64,000 nt of DNA from Lojkania enalia (Eukaryota > Ascomycota > Dothideomycetes > Pleosporales), in NCBI GenBank assembly GCA_010094045.1, contig ML986689.1:109546-173545 (forward strand), read 5' to 3'. Both the position numbers and the translations under genes were made by a program. Below, piece after piece: positions 33,509 through 45,662 of the stretch. The first letter of the stretch is position 1. Each line of letters opens with the position of its first letter. The notes beneath the pieces were generated by a model that was given only the letters and a program-made list of their open reading frames with translations, was not told where the DNA came from and did not search any database.

Positions 33509-34195
33509 ATGGCGATGAACTCTTTCAAGTACGAACCCATCGATCTTGAGGGACCCGCATTTCGGCTGCTCCGACTCTTTAAAGGCGGAGAGCCTGATAT
33601 CGAGTGCGAACTCTTTCGAGCCTGGCTTCATAGCGAGAGCGCCATTTCCTATGAGGCTTTTTCATATACATGGGTAGCACCGAAATGTCTGCATCCATAA
33701 AGATAAATGGAAGAACACTTAATGCCACCGAGAACTTGTACTTAGCGCTTCTCCACCTCCGTTCGAAAGAAACAATCCGTACACTTTGGGTAGATGCTAT
33801 TTGCATTGACCAATGCAATAAGAAAGAACGAGGACACCAGGCTCAACAAACGGGAGGTATATACTTTCATGCTCATCAAGTCATTATCTAGTTAGGCCCA
33901 GCGACAGACGAGACAGGTGTCCTTATGGACTCTCTGAAGCTACTAGAGCAAGAGAGTATTAAGTGCGTATGTAACGACTGGAAAAACACACAGACGAGCA
34001 CTGGAAGGACCTTTGATCATCAATACAGCCCATGTTGAAGATTCGGCATTGGGATCTAGTATCCCGGCAGCGTACAGGCCTAGAGCTCCTCTTAGGGTGG
34101 CCTTGGTTAAAGAGAGTTTGGGTCTTACAAGAAGTTGCCAACGCAAAGAGGGTATTGGTCTGTAATGGCTCAATGTCTGTCTCGGCACGCATATT
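33509..34195 (+). pseudogene. HET-domain (heterokaryon incompatibility) protein, broken and truncated
   Basis: HET-domain proteins trigger cell death when incompatible strains fuse. This fragment starts MAMNSFKYEPIDLEG and holds the family's conserved blocks in order: YEAFSYTW, LWVDAICIDQ and RVWVLQEVANAK. It is broken in several ways: a 1-base loss right after SYTW (about 33672) shifts the frame, a Trp-to-stop occurs after QVII (33889-33891), and a further shift lies near 34030. The reading stops at SVSARIF, where the copia LTR begins at 34196. The rest of the gene is not on the far side of the element (45 kb), where a transposase remnant lies instead. Confidence 0.85.
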
Positions 34196-34419
34196 TGTCA
34201 GAGCTGGCTGGCTCTGATTAGGGTTGGAAAACTGCGTCTATTGACTAGAAATGCGAGACATGCTACATATATATCCCTGGACCTGCCAAGGGGCTAACTG
34301 TGAATAGCTTAGCCNNNNNNNNNNGGAAAACTGCGTCTATTGACTAGAAATGCGAGACATGCTACATATATATCCCTGGACCTGCCAAGGGGCTAACTGT
34401 GAATAGCTTAGCCGTAACA
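34196..34419 (-). repeat. 3' LTR of copia B, duplicated around an assembly gap
   Basis: The 119 bp 34196-34314 and the 95 bp 34325-34419 are overlapping parts of the same 125-bp LTR, separated by ten N. The LTR sequence is therefore present almost twice, which fits two contig ends rather than one real LTR. Confidence 0.85.
34315..34324. other. Assembly gap (10 N)
   Basis: Ten N lie inside duplicated LTR sequence. The size is nominal; the true gap may hide a whole element. Confidence 0.99.
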
Positions 34420-34560
34420 CACCCCCCCAGCTGCAATGAATAGCAAAGCTGCCTTCTAGTCAACTGGTCTAGGTGCCTTTGTATAGCCGTAACACACCCC
34501 CCCAGCTGCAGTGAATAGCAAAGCTGCCTTCTAGTCAACTGGTCTAGGTACCTCTGTGAG
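34411..34560 (-). repeat. 75-bp tandem duplication containing the polypurine tract (copy B)
   Basis: Two units of 75 bp (34411-34485 and 34486-34560) each hold GCCGTAACACACCCCCCC, that is, on the element strand, a G7 polypurine tract plus the first bases of the LTR. The same doubling is present in copy A at about 42693-42842. Confidence 0.85.
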
Positions 34561-37500
34561 ACCGAGCTGCTTTAAAAAGGTAAGGTGCTTCTGCTTAGGC
34601 AGTGCCTTTGTAAGACTGTCTGCTGGCATCTGGTTCGTCGGCTTCTAGCTAACCTGTAACCTTCCTGCTTCAACTTCTTGTCGAATCTACATCTGATGAG
34701 TGTCTATATAACGTAGCCTAGTCTGTAGTCTATCTACTGCTTTAGTAGTAATACCTACTATCTGCTGATTGTCACAAAATAGCATGGGGACTATCTCTAT
34801 ACTGAACCCTACGTGATTAAAGACCCTGGTCTACTATTGCAGCTCGCTACCTGCTACGGATAGAGCTAGCAGCTCAGCCTTAGTTGTCGACTTGGTAACC
34901 GAGCGCTGTATTATCGCTTTCTAGTCGATAGGCAGGCTATAGAGCTTAAATAGGTAGCCCTGCGAGCTGTAACGCGTCTCTTAATTATCTATAAATACTG
35001 TGTCTAATACTTTATAGAATAGTAGCTCGTGCTTATTACTAAGGTAGATTATATTTTCCTAATCTAGTCTAGATACTTATAAACCTAGCCCTCTCGTGCT
35101 AATTATATATCTCTAGACGTGTTCTACTACTTAAATATAACTCTATCTTAGATTCTTAAGATAGGTTACTAGAGTTAAGTAAGCTTTTAAGATGTTTAGG
35201 CGCGTATAAACTGCTAGATATTTTAGGGATCTAACTAGCTGTTAATAATATTTAGTTCTCTAATAGTTTAGCTCCTCTATACTTAATACTAGGTAGTTAT
35301 TAACTAGAGGTACCGCAGGATAGCTTCTCTACCCCTACTTTTATAGTCTATACTTAGCTGCGACCTTATTAATAAATAAGTCTTAACTAAGCTAGATTCT
35401 ACCTATATCCTAGTCTTAGACTATTCTAATTCCTAGAAACTACCGGAGCTATCTAAGTAAGCGTAGCTCGTACTATAATTTTAAGCCTACTTTAAATTAC
35501 TAATATATAGTAAAGTAGTTTAGATAGACTAGAACGACTATATTATTAATATAGAAGAATACTATTAAGCTCTTACTTCTAAATAGATATAGGACCTTCT
35601 AGATTAGCTATAGTCTTAGCTTAAGCAGCAAGCTCTTAAGGTACTTATACTAGAGTAGAGGAGTATCTCTTAGGCTATAGAGAGCTTTTCTTATCTCTAG
35701 CAGCTTACCTAGTTCCTATATAAATCCTTCTAGTAGTATATTTAAGAAAGCGTTAGTAATATTATATTAATAGGCGTGTAGTTTAAAAGCTACTACTAGA
35801 GTAACTAGGAATTGGAATATTCGTGCTGTTAGAGTAGCTGTATATATATCTCCCTAGTCCTACTATAAGTCTTCTCTAATAACTAGCCTAGCTTTAAATT
35901 TATATAGATATCTATCCTTATCGAATTTATATATAAATACCTATATTAATAGTAGAAGCTTAATCTCTAGCTATATACTAGCTTTAGTCTCTATTATATA
36001 AACTAGATAGCCCTTACTACAGTAGCTCTAAAGCTCTACTACTACTACTTTTTTAAATTCGATTCTAAATAGATACCTCTTAAACTACTTCTATTACTTT
36101 AGTAGAAGTAGTAGCTAATCTCTATATAGACTAATCCTAGGCTAATTAGCTAGTATATTACTACTTATCTTCTACTATAACGCTTCTATAAATGCTGTAT
36201 AGTATATATAGGGTATTTTATAAGTTCTAGTCTTTATAATATTTCTAATATTAAGCTAACTACTAATTTTATTGTATCTATTCGCATTATTTAATTATTA
36301 GTCTAAAGCTTCTACTTCTAGCTTAATCTAATACCAGCCCTTAAAGAGGCTAGTTATTACCTCTAAATACTCGTCGCGATTATCTTAACTATACAGTTCT
36401 AGAGTATCTTCTAGCATTATAATACTGCTAACCGCTAGATACTCTACTCTAGCTAGCTTACTCGATTATTACTAATCTAGCTCCTATTTAAGCTATTTAA
36501 ACTTATTATCTAGTATCTTCTTGCGTAATTAAGGAGTTGATTAATCTAGTATCTATTTAAGCTCTATATTATTCAGCTTACAGCTCTCCTTAATATTAAG
36601 TATTATAGCTACTAGACGCAGTATCTACTTATCTAGAAAGATAAGATCTTTATGCGATTTTATAGGTAGTAGGATAATATCTCTAGTTCTAATAACTCTA
36701 TCTAGCTCTAGCATCTAGATACGATAGATATTTATAAAGTTATATCTTATAAAGCGTCTAATTAGTATATAAGATTATAGCTTCTCTCTCTAGTATAGGT
36801 AATAATTTAGAATATATACCTTAGCTTCTAGTATGCTGAAATAAGCTACTAATAGTCTAGTTCCGCGTACTATCTTATATAGAGTATACTAGTCTAGAGT
36901 TTTAGTCGGCGTGCGATTAAGAAGATAGACTATTAAGAGTAGGTACTTGTTTAATACCTCTATTAATAGCCCTGCATCTATCCTTATAGCTCTTCTCTAT
37001 ATAATTAGTAACTACCCTACTCTCTCTATTAGACTATTCTACTCTTTAGTATACTCTACTTATAGTTCTATTAAGATTCCTAAGTCTTTAAAGATATTAA
37101 ATATCTTAGAATATCCGCACTTACTATTAAACCTAATAGCTTTAACCTATATATTAAACTAAGCTTTAAATTTAACTAGTAATCTCTATATTATATATTG
37201 TAATATTATTATATTCTTATTTAGTAGATAGTAGGTTTTATACTACCTACTATACTAGCAGACTATATAGAATATTTAGAGGTTTCTATTATAGTAGTAT
37301 TCTAACTAATCGTATATCTAGACTAAATCTATCCCTAGTCTCTTAAATAGTCTCTAAGCTAGTTCCTAAGAAGCTTTTCTACTTACTATTTTATAGAGCT
37401 TAGACTAGATATAGATAATATATTCTATCTACTTTAGAGCTTAATTTCTCTACTACTACTGCTGCTACTACTGCACCTCCTACTACTACTTAATTAACTT

Positions 37501-37631
37501 AAGCCTGTTAATATAAGTAGGTAGATAAACGACTACTTTCTAGCTAATATAGCCAAATACCTTATCAGCTTATATAGGTATAAGTTCTAGCTGCTTATAA
37601 GTTGTATAGAAAGGCCTTAGTTTATACTATA

Positions 37632-37756
37632 TATTACGGCTAAGCTATTTATAGTTAGCTCCTTAACAGGTCTAGGGATATATATATAATATATCTCGTA
37701 TTTCTAGTTAATAGACGTAGTTTTCTAACCCTTATTAGAGCTAGCTAGTTCTAATA
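37632..37756 (+). repeat. 5' LTR of copia A
   Basis: The 125-bp LTR reads TATTACGGCTAAG...CTAGTTCTAATA, where the unmutated copy has TGTTACGG...GCTCTGACA; the terminal G/C changes fit RIP. Confidence 0.9.
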
Positions 37757-37770
37757 GTTATAAGCCTAGA
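37757..37770 (+). other. Primer binding site of copia A (degraded, initiator tRNA-Met half type)
   Basis: Immediately after the LTR, GTTATAAGCCTAG corresponds to GTTATGAGCCCGG in copy B. GTTATGAGCCC is complementary to GGGCUCAUAAC of the fungal initiator tRNA-Met anticodon region, as in Ty5 and Drosophila copia half-tRNA priming. Confidence 0.75.
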
Positions 37771-40700
37771 AGCTTTTTAACTACTACTATATTCTATATA
37801 GATAGATTAGAGCTAATTAATATAGGCTTAATTAATTATATCTCGTTTATTAAGACCTTAATTACCTTGATGTTGCTAGGCTAGCTAAGAAGCTAGAGAG
37901 TTTAGAACTAGTTGTAGTAGAGACTTTAATAGATTAACGTAATATAGTATATTAAAAAGATAATAGAATTAGATCTATTTATTATTAAGGCTACAGTTAT
38001 TCTTAATAAGCTAGAATACTAAACGTAGTAGCTGTTTCTGTAGAAGGATAGTATAGACTAGAACCAGCTCTAGAAATACGTGGACCTAGACCTTAGTAAG
38101 GAGCTAGTTATTCGACTAGATACTAAGAAGCCGATTAAGAAGTAGTTTGGAGATTTCTATAGGATAGATAGTAATACTAAGGTAGTAGATACTAAAGTAG
38201 ATATTATAGATCTAACTAATTAAGAATTAGTAAGATATAAAGTCTAGTATAGAACGTACAACTATAGTAAGGCGCGGTAGCTGTAGAAAGAAAAGGCTCT
38301 TAGAGAATTTATACAGGAGATATCGAGGACAATAGTAGCTTAATATATCTATCTAATTATAGACTATAAGACTGCGTATAATCGACTATAGACCCTTAAA
38401 AAGTATCTCTACCCGAGTAAAACTAAGCGCAGTATATAGCTATAGGCTTAATACTAGACGTTTAAGATATAGCTAAGAAAGGGGAACTTAGATACCTAGT
38501 TTAAGGATTAGCTTAAAACAACGCGTGTTATAAGCCTAGTAAATATACTAGAAGTATAGGGGAATCGAGTTTAGTAGAACTTTATTCTTACAGTTAAAAG
38601 CTTAGATAATAGCTAGGTAGTAAATAAGCTATTACTACTTATTAAGTCTAAAGTAGACGATAAGCTATATATAAGTATCTCAGACCTGGTAGTATAGTAT
38701 ACGTTATACTATCGTCGTACTAGACTAGTTATATTAGGGCTAGAGACGTTCGTAACGCTTAGTATTATACTATAATAACTATAGCAGTCGTAATAGACTA
38801 ATAGTAGCTAGAAACTTTAGTAATTAAGATAGATAGTCTACTTCTACGGAGATAATTATAAATTTAAATAGTATCTATATATTAACTTAGTACTATACTT
38901 ATTAGACTAGTAGCTAGATTAAGATATTAAGTAGAGATTCTAGAAGCTTAGGATATTAAGGTCTTTTAGGTTAAAGGTACTCTATAATACTAAGAAGTAA
39001 CTAGTAGCAGGATTAATAGAATTAGCAGGCCTTATAGGCTCTATAATAGTCTTAGTACTAGTACTAAATATAATAAAAAGATAGGATAATAGGTATTAAC
39101 TATTAGGACTAGCTGTAATAGTAGCTCTAAACCTAAGTTAATTAGTAAAATCTATAGTAGCTTTAGCTCTACAGCTTAAAGCTATATAGGCTAAGTAATA
39201 TCAGTATTAGCTATTACTACTTAATAGATAGATTATAGACTCTAGCTTAAATACCTATATTACTAATAACAAGTCTTATAGCTAGAGAATAATATAGTAG
39301 CCTGGACCAGACGATTATATATATATAGGGGGACAGCTGCTACTAATTTAAGAATAGAGAGAAGTCTAGCTATAAGTATTAACGCCTACTAGAATTAAGA
39401 CTATTTTACTCTTATATATAGTATATATTCTAGAGATGTTTACAAGCGTAGTTAGTCTCTTATACTATAGTATAGTAGGAATCTATTTTAACTTAAGATG
39501 AGATTGTTTATATTAGATAGATCTATTAAATATTATATACTATCTTAAATATACGTTCGGGTATTAGCTAATAGATATAAAGGATAGTATATAACTATCT
39601 TTATTAGTATATATAGTATAGTATAGACTAAGGCCTTTCTATATAGCTCGTAAGCAGCTAGAACTTACACCTATATAAGCTTATAGAGTATTTAGTTATA
39701 CTAGCTAGAAGGTAGTTACTTATCTACCTACTTATATTAACGGGCTTAAATTAATTAAGTAGTAGTAGTAGAGAAATTAAGCTCTAAAGTAGATAGAATA
39801 TACTATCTATATCTAGTCTAAACTCTATAAGATAGTAAATAGAAGAACTCTTTAGGAACTAGCCTAGAGACTATTTAAGAGACTAGGGATAGATTTAGTC
39901 TAAATACGCGATTAGTTAGAGTACTACTATAATAGAAACCTCTAGATGTTTTATATAGTCTACTAGTATAGTAGGTAGTATAAGGCCTACTATCTACCGA
40001 ATAAGAATATAATAACGCTATAACGTATAGTATAGAGATTACTAGTTAAGCTTAAAGCTTAGTTTAACGCGTAGGTTAAAGCTGTTAGGCTTAATAACAA
40101 GTACGGATATTCTAAGATGCTTAATATCTTTAAAAACTTAAGAATCTCAGCAGAACTATAAGTAGAGTATACTAAGAAGTAGAATAGTCTAATAGAGAGA
40201 GTAGAGCAGTCGCTAGTCGTATAGGGAAAAGCTATAAGAATAGACGCAGGGCTACTAATAAAGGTATTAAACAAGTGCCTACTCTTAGCAGTCTATTTTC
40301 TTAATTAACGCCAACCGAAGCTTTAGACTAGTATACCCTATATAAGGTAGTACGTAGAACTAGACTATTAGTAGCTTATCTTAGCGTACTAGAAGCTAAG
40401 GTATATATCCTAAATTATTACCTATACTAGAGAGAGAAGCTATAATCTCGCGTGCTAATTAGACGCCTTATAAGATATAACTCTATAAATATCTATTATA
40501 TCTAGATGTTAGAGCTAGATAGAGTTATTAGAACTAGAGATATTATCCTACTACCTGCAGAATTATATAAAGATCTTATCTTTCCGGACAAGTAGACGCT
40601 ATGTCTAACAGCTGTAGTACTTAATATTAAGGAGAGCTATAAGCTGAATAATATAGAGTTTAAATAGATACTAGATTAATTAACTCCTTAATCGCGTAAG

Positions 40701-42692
40701 GAGATGCTAGATAATAAGCTTAAATAGTAGATTAAATAGTAGCTTAAGTAGGAGCTAGGTTAGTAATAATTAAATAAGCTAGCTAGAGTAGAGTATCTAG
40801 TAGTTAATAGTATTATAACGCTAGAAGACACCCTAGAACCACATAGTTAAGATAATTGTAATAAGTATCTAAAGGTGATAACTAGCCTCTCTAAAAGCTA
40901 GTATTAGATTAAGCTAGAAGTAGAGGCTCTAGACCAATAATTAAATAATGCGAACAGACGCGACGAAATTAGTAGTTAGCTTAATACTAGAAATATTATA
41001 GAGACTAGAACTTATAAAATACCCTATATATACTATATAGCGTTTATAGAAGCGTTATAGTAGAAGACGAGTAGTAATATACTAGCTAATTAGCCTAGGA
41101 TTAGTCTATATAGAGATTAGCTGCTACCTCTACTAAAGTAATAGAAGCAGCTTAAAAGGTATCTATTTAGAATCGAATTTAAGAAAGTAGTAGTAGTAGA
41201 GCTTTAGAGCTGCTATAGCAAGGGCTGTCTAGTTTATATAATAGAGACTAGAGCTAGTATATAGCTAGAGATTAAGCTTCTACTACTAATATAGGTATTT
41301 ATATATAAATTCGATGAAGATAGATATTTATATAAGTTTAAAGCTAGGCTAGTTATTAGAAGAGACCTATAGTAGGACTGGGGAGATATATATATAGCTA
41401 CTCTAGTAGTACGAGTATTCTAATTCCTAGTCGCTCTAGTAGCAGCTTTTAGACTACACGCCTATTAATATAATATTACCAACACTTTCTTAAATATACT
41501 ACTAGACAGACTAATATACGCCTATATGCTAGAAGGATTTATATAGGAGCTAAGTAAGCTGCTAGAGATAAAGAAAGCTCTCTATAGCCTAAGAGATACT
41601 CCTCTACTCTAGTATAAGTACTTTAAGAGCTTACTACTTAAGTTAGAACTACAGTTAATCTAAGAGGTCCTATATCTATTTAGAAGTAAGAGCTTAATAG
41701 TATTCTTCTATATTAACAATATAGTTGTTCTAGTTTACCTAGACTACCTTACTATATATTAGTAATTTAAAGCAGGCTTAAAATTGTAGTATAAGCTACG
41801 CTTACTTAAATAGCTCTAGTAGTTCTTAGGAATTAGAATAGTCTAAGACTGGGATATAGGTAGAATCTAGCTTAGTTAAGACTCGTTTATTAATAAGGTT
41901 GCAGCTAAGTATAGACTATAGAAGTAGGAGTAGAGAAGCTATCCTACGGTACCTCTAGTTAATAACTACCTAGTATTAAGTATAAAAGAGCTAAACTATT
42001 AGAGAACTAAATATTATTAGTAGCTAGTCGGATCTCTAAGATATCTAGTAGTTTATACACGCCTAGACATCTTAAAAGCTTATTTAACTCTAGTAACCTA
42101 TCTTAAAAATCTAGGATAGAGTTATATTCGAGTAGTAGAGCACGTCTAGAGATATATAATTAGTACGAGAGGGCTAGGCTTATAAGTATCTAGACTAGAT
42201 TAGAAAAACGTAACCTACCTTAGTAATAAGTGCAAGCTACTATTTTATAGAGTATTAGATATAGTATTTACAGATAATTAAGAAACGTGTTATAGCTTAT
42301 AGAGCTATCTATTTAAGCTTTATAGTCTGCCTATTAACTAGAAAGCGATAATATAGTGCTCGGTTACTAAATTAATAATTGAGGCTGAGCTGCTAGCTCT
42401 ATCTATAGTAGGCAGCGAGCTGTAATAGTAGACTAGGGTTTTTAATTACGTAGGGTTTAGTATAGAAATAGTTCCTACGCTATTTTATAATAATTAGCAG
42501 ATAGTAGATATTACTACTAAAGTAGTAGATAGACTATAGACTAGGCTATATTATATAAACACTTATCAGATGTAGATTTAATAAAAAGTTAAAGTAGGAA
42601 GGTTATAGGTTAGCTGGAAGCTGATAAACTAGATACTAGTAGACGGTTTTATAAAGGTACTGCCTAAGTAGAAGCACCTTACCTTTTTAAAG

Positions 42693-42842
42693 TAGCTCGG
42701 TCTTATAGAGGTATCTAGACTAGTTAACTAGAAGGCAGCTTTGCTATTTACTATAGCTAGGGGGGTGTATTACAGCTATATAAAGGTACCTAGACTAGTT
42801 AACTAGAAGGTAGCTTTACTATTTACTACAGCTAGGGGGGTA
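42693..42842 (+). repeat. Tandem duplication containing the polypurine tract (copy A)
   Basis: Two units each end in GCTAGGGGGGT directly before LTR-like TATTA/TGTATTAC. It corresponds to the 75-bp doubling in copy B, so it predates the split of the two copies. Confidence 0.8.
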
Positions 42843-42967
42843 TATTATAGCTAAACTATTTATAGTTAGCCTTTTAGTAGGTCTAGGGATATATATATAG
42901 TATATCTCGTATTTCTAGTTAATAGACGCAGTTTTCAAATTCTTATTAGAGCTAGCTAGCTCTAATA
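42843..42967 (+). repeat. 3' LTR of copia A
   Basis: The 125-bp LTR follows a G6 polypurine tract and ends CTCTAATA; the next bases CTATA match the left target duplication. Confidence 0.9.
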
Positions 42968-44811
42968 CTATACTATATATACTAATAGAGATAGTTATAT
43001 ACTATCCTCTATATTTATTAGCTAATATCTAGACGTACACCTGAGATAGTATATAATATTTAATAGATCTATCTAATATAGATAGTCTCGTCCTAAGTTA
43101 AAATAGATCCCTACTATACTATAGTATAAGAGACTAATTATACTTATAAACATCTCTAGGATGTATACTAAATATAAGAGTAGGATAGTCTTAATTCTAG
43201 TAGGCGTTTATATCTACAGCTAGACTTCTTTTTATTCTTAAATTAGTAGCAGCTATCCTCTTATATATACGTAATTGTCTAGTCTAGACTACTATATTAT
43301 TCTCTAGCTATAAGACTTACTATTAGTAATATAGGTATTTAAGCTAGGATCTATAATCTATCTATTAAGTAGTAATAACTAATACTAATTCTACTTAGCC
43401 TATATAATTTTAAGTTATAGAGTTAAAGCTGCTATAGATCTTACTAATTAACTTAAGTTTAGAGCTGCTATTATAGCTAGTCCTAATAGTTAACGCCTGT
43501 TGTCCTATCTTTTTATTATACTTAGTACTAGTACTAAGACTATTATAGAGCCTATAGAGCCTACTAATACTACTAGTTGCTTCTTAGTATTATAGAGCAC
43601 CTTTAACTTAAAAGATCTTAATATCCTAAGTTCTTAAAATCTCTACTTAATATCTTAATCCAGCTGCTAGTCTAATAGGTGTAGTATTAAGTTAATATAT
43701 AAATACTATTTAAATTTATAACTATCTTTATAGAGGTAGACTATCTATTTTAATTACTAAGGTTTCTAGCTACTATTAGTCTACTACAACTACTGTAATT
43801 TCTATAGTATAATACTAAGTATTATAAACGTTTCTAGCTCTAATATAACTAGTCTAGTACGACGATAGTATAATATATACTATACTACTAGGTCTGAGAT
43901 ACTCGTATATAGCTTATTATCTACTCCAGACTTGATAAGTAGCGATAGCTTATTTACTATCTAGCTATTGTCTAAACTCTTAACTGCGAGAATAAAGTCC
44001 TACTAAGCTTAATTCCTCTATACTTCTAGTATACTTATTAGACTTATAACGCGCGTTATTTTAAGCTAATTCTTAAACTAGATATCTAGGTTCCCCTTTC
44101 TTAGTCGTATTTTAAGCATCTGGTATTAAGCCTGCAGCTATATACTATACTTAGCTTTACTTAGGTAGAGATACTTTTTAAGGGTCTGTAGTTAATTATA
44201 TACAATCTTATAGTTTGTAATTAGATAGATATATTAAGCTACTATCGTCCTTAATATCTCCTACGTGAATTCCCTGAGAGCCTTCTCTTTCTGCAGCTAC
44301 TGCGCCTTGCTATAGCTGTATATTCTATACTAGGCTTTATATCTTGCTAATTCTTAATTAGTCAGATCTATAATATCTACTTTAGTATCTACTGCCTCAG
44401 CATTGCTATCTATCCTATAGAAATCTCCGAACTGCTTCTTAATCAGCTTCTTAGCGTCTAGTCGAAGGACTAGCTCCTTACTGAGGTCTGGGTCCACGTA
44501 TTTCTAGAGCTGGTTCTAGTCCGCGCTGTCCTTCCGCAGAAACAGCTACTATATCTAGTACTCTAGCTTATCGAGAATAACCATAGCCTTGGTGATGAGC
44601 AGGTCTGATTCTGTCATCTTTTTAATATGCTATATCGCGTTGATCTGTTGAGGTCTCTACTACGACTAGTTCTAAGCTCTCTGGCTTCCTAGCTAGCCTA
44701 GCGACGTCGAGGTGACTGAGGTCTTGATAAACGAGATATAATTGACTGACTAAGCCTACATCAATCAGCTCTAGTCTGTCTGTGTGGAACGCAGCAGTAG
44801 TCAAAGGGCTT

Positions 44812-44824
44812 CCGGGCTCATAAC
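44812..44824 (-). other. Primer binding site of copia B (initiator tRNA-Met half type)
   Basis: On minus, GTTATGAGCCCGG begins right after the 5' LTR. It is complementary to the anticodon-loop region of initiator tRNA-Met, so priming by a cleaved half tRNA is likely. Confidence 0.8.
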
Positions 44825-44949
44825 TGTCAGAGCTGGCTGGCTCTGATGAGGATTGGAAAACTGCGTCTATTGACTAGAAATGCGAGACATGCTACATATA
44901 TATCCCTGGACCTGCCAAGGGGCTAACTGTGAATAGCTTAGCCGTAACA
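44825..44949 (-). repeat. 5' LTR of copia B
   Basis: This intact 125-bp LTR is almost identical to the solo LTR at 13942-14067, and shows little RIP. Confidence 0.92.
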
Positions 44950-45660
44950 AAAGAAGCTATCAGCGCAGATAGCCTGAATAACTGTTACCTAGTCGCAATC
45001 GCCTGGTAGAAGTGATTTTAGTCGACTAGCTGATAGCTTAGCACTAGTAACTACCTTACTAGTAGATGCGACGTATATCTGATAGCCTAAAATTATAGAT
45101 ATCGCTATCAGCAATACTATACTCTGCTTTAGTAGGTCGAACTGGCTATTAATAACCTCAGCGTCCTTACAGAGAGCCCTCTAGTAGCCATAATTTCGAT
45201 TGAAGCATTTTTTAAGCTCAGGGATGAGATTAATGAAGCTTGCTACCTAGTTTTACCGACCTAGCCAGCAGAGCGAGCTGAGGGAATGGTTGGCTATATC
45301 TTGTCCACTGTCAATAATAGGAGGATATCCACGAGAGGAAGGGTCTAGTATATACTGAATAATAGTCAATTCTTCTAGCTTCGGGGGCTTCTTTGAATTG
45401 GGCTCGCAATCGCGTCGTGAAGGTCTACCGGCGTATCGGTCTGTAAGCGTCGTTCGGGGGATGCTATAGGTAGCTAGAGCGCTTTGCACGCTCTGAATTT
45501 GATCTTAATTAATGGCTAAGATACCCAGCAATATCTGGCCTTTTTGATATATTGATTGAGGTTGAGGTGGTTGCCGCATCGCGTTGTAAGTAGGTAGGGT
45601 ATGACTACCAGGCAAAAGTGGGCAACTCGCTTGGGTGGGCAATTCGCTTGTGAAATACGT
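44950..45660 (-). mobile_element. Fot1/pogo-like DNA transposon remnant, cut by copia B
   Basis: The terminal inverted repeat lies at about 45618-45660 (minus: ACGTATTTCACAAGCGAATT, then CCCACCCAAGCGAGTTG) next to the TA target. Transposase on minus begins MRQPPQPQSIYQ, has one stop (ILAIN-stop-DQ), then the helix-turn-helix region YSIPRTTLTDRYAGRPSRRD and LEELTIIQYILD, continues through FNRNYGYQRALCKDAEV and ends near VTVIQAICADSFF at the LTR. The matching second half is absent from the left side of copia B. The TIR resembles those of the 60-64 kb elements (two AAGCGAG repeats), so they belong to one superfamily. This part is much less RIP-mutated than those. Confidence 0.82.
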
Positions 45661-45662
45661 TA

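Larger units (their letters stand above)
37632..42967 (+). mobile_element. Ty1/copia LTR retrotransposon A (inner, full length, RIP-degraded)
   Basis: This is a 5,336-bp element with two 125-bp LTRs (37632-37756 and 42843-42967) and perfect 5-bp flanks CTATA (37627-37631 and 42968-42972), inserted into copy B in opposite orientation. Reading through many stops on plus gives the copia order gag, protease/integrase, reverse transcriptase, RNase H. Landmarks are gag near 37920-38700, the RT motifs ALYGLRDTPLLW (about 41580) and FFYINNIVVLVY (about 41705, the YVDD region with both Asp altered to Asn), then FLGIRIV, and the RNase H-terminal region to 42700. C-to-T/G-to-A changes dominate and TA steps are in great excess, so RIP is the likely cause. 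It is inactive. Confidence 0.9.
34196..44949 (-). mobile_element. Ty1/copia LTR retrotransposon B (outer, degraded, interrupted by copy A)
   Basis: On the minus strand the 5' LTR is at 44825-44949 and the 3' LTR at 34196-34419 (with an N gap). The internal part is 44824-42968 plus 37631-34420, about 5.4 kb in all. Gag begins near 44810 (MTTAAFHTDRLELID-type start in one frame, DLLITKAMVILDKLEYW in another). The RNase H end near 34600-34900 includes FCDNQQIV, THQMWIRQEVEAGRLQVSWK and ADSLTKALPKQKHL. Stops are everywhere and the interior is TA-rich, with C-to-T/G-to-A changes typical of RIP, while both outer ~500 bp are nearly unmutated. It carries a tRNA half-molecule type PBS at 44812-44824. 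Flanks ATATT (left) and AAAGA (right) do not match. Confidence 0.88.

Noticed and set aside
36947..37162. 71-aa ORF
   Set aside because: It is the antisense shadow of degraded copia; the same frame appears reversed at 40059-40274 in the other copy.
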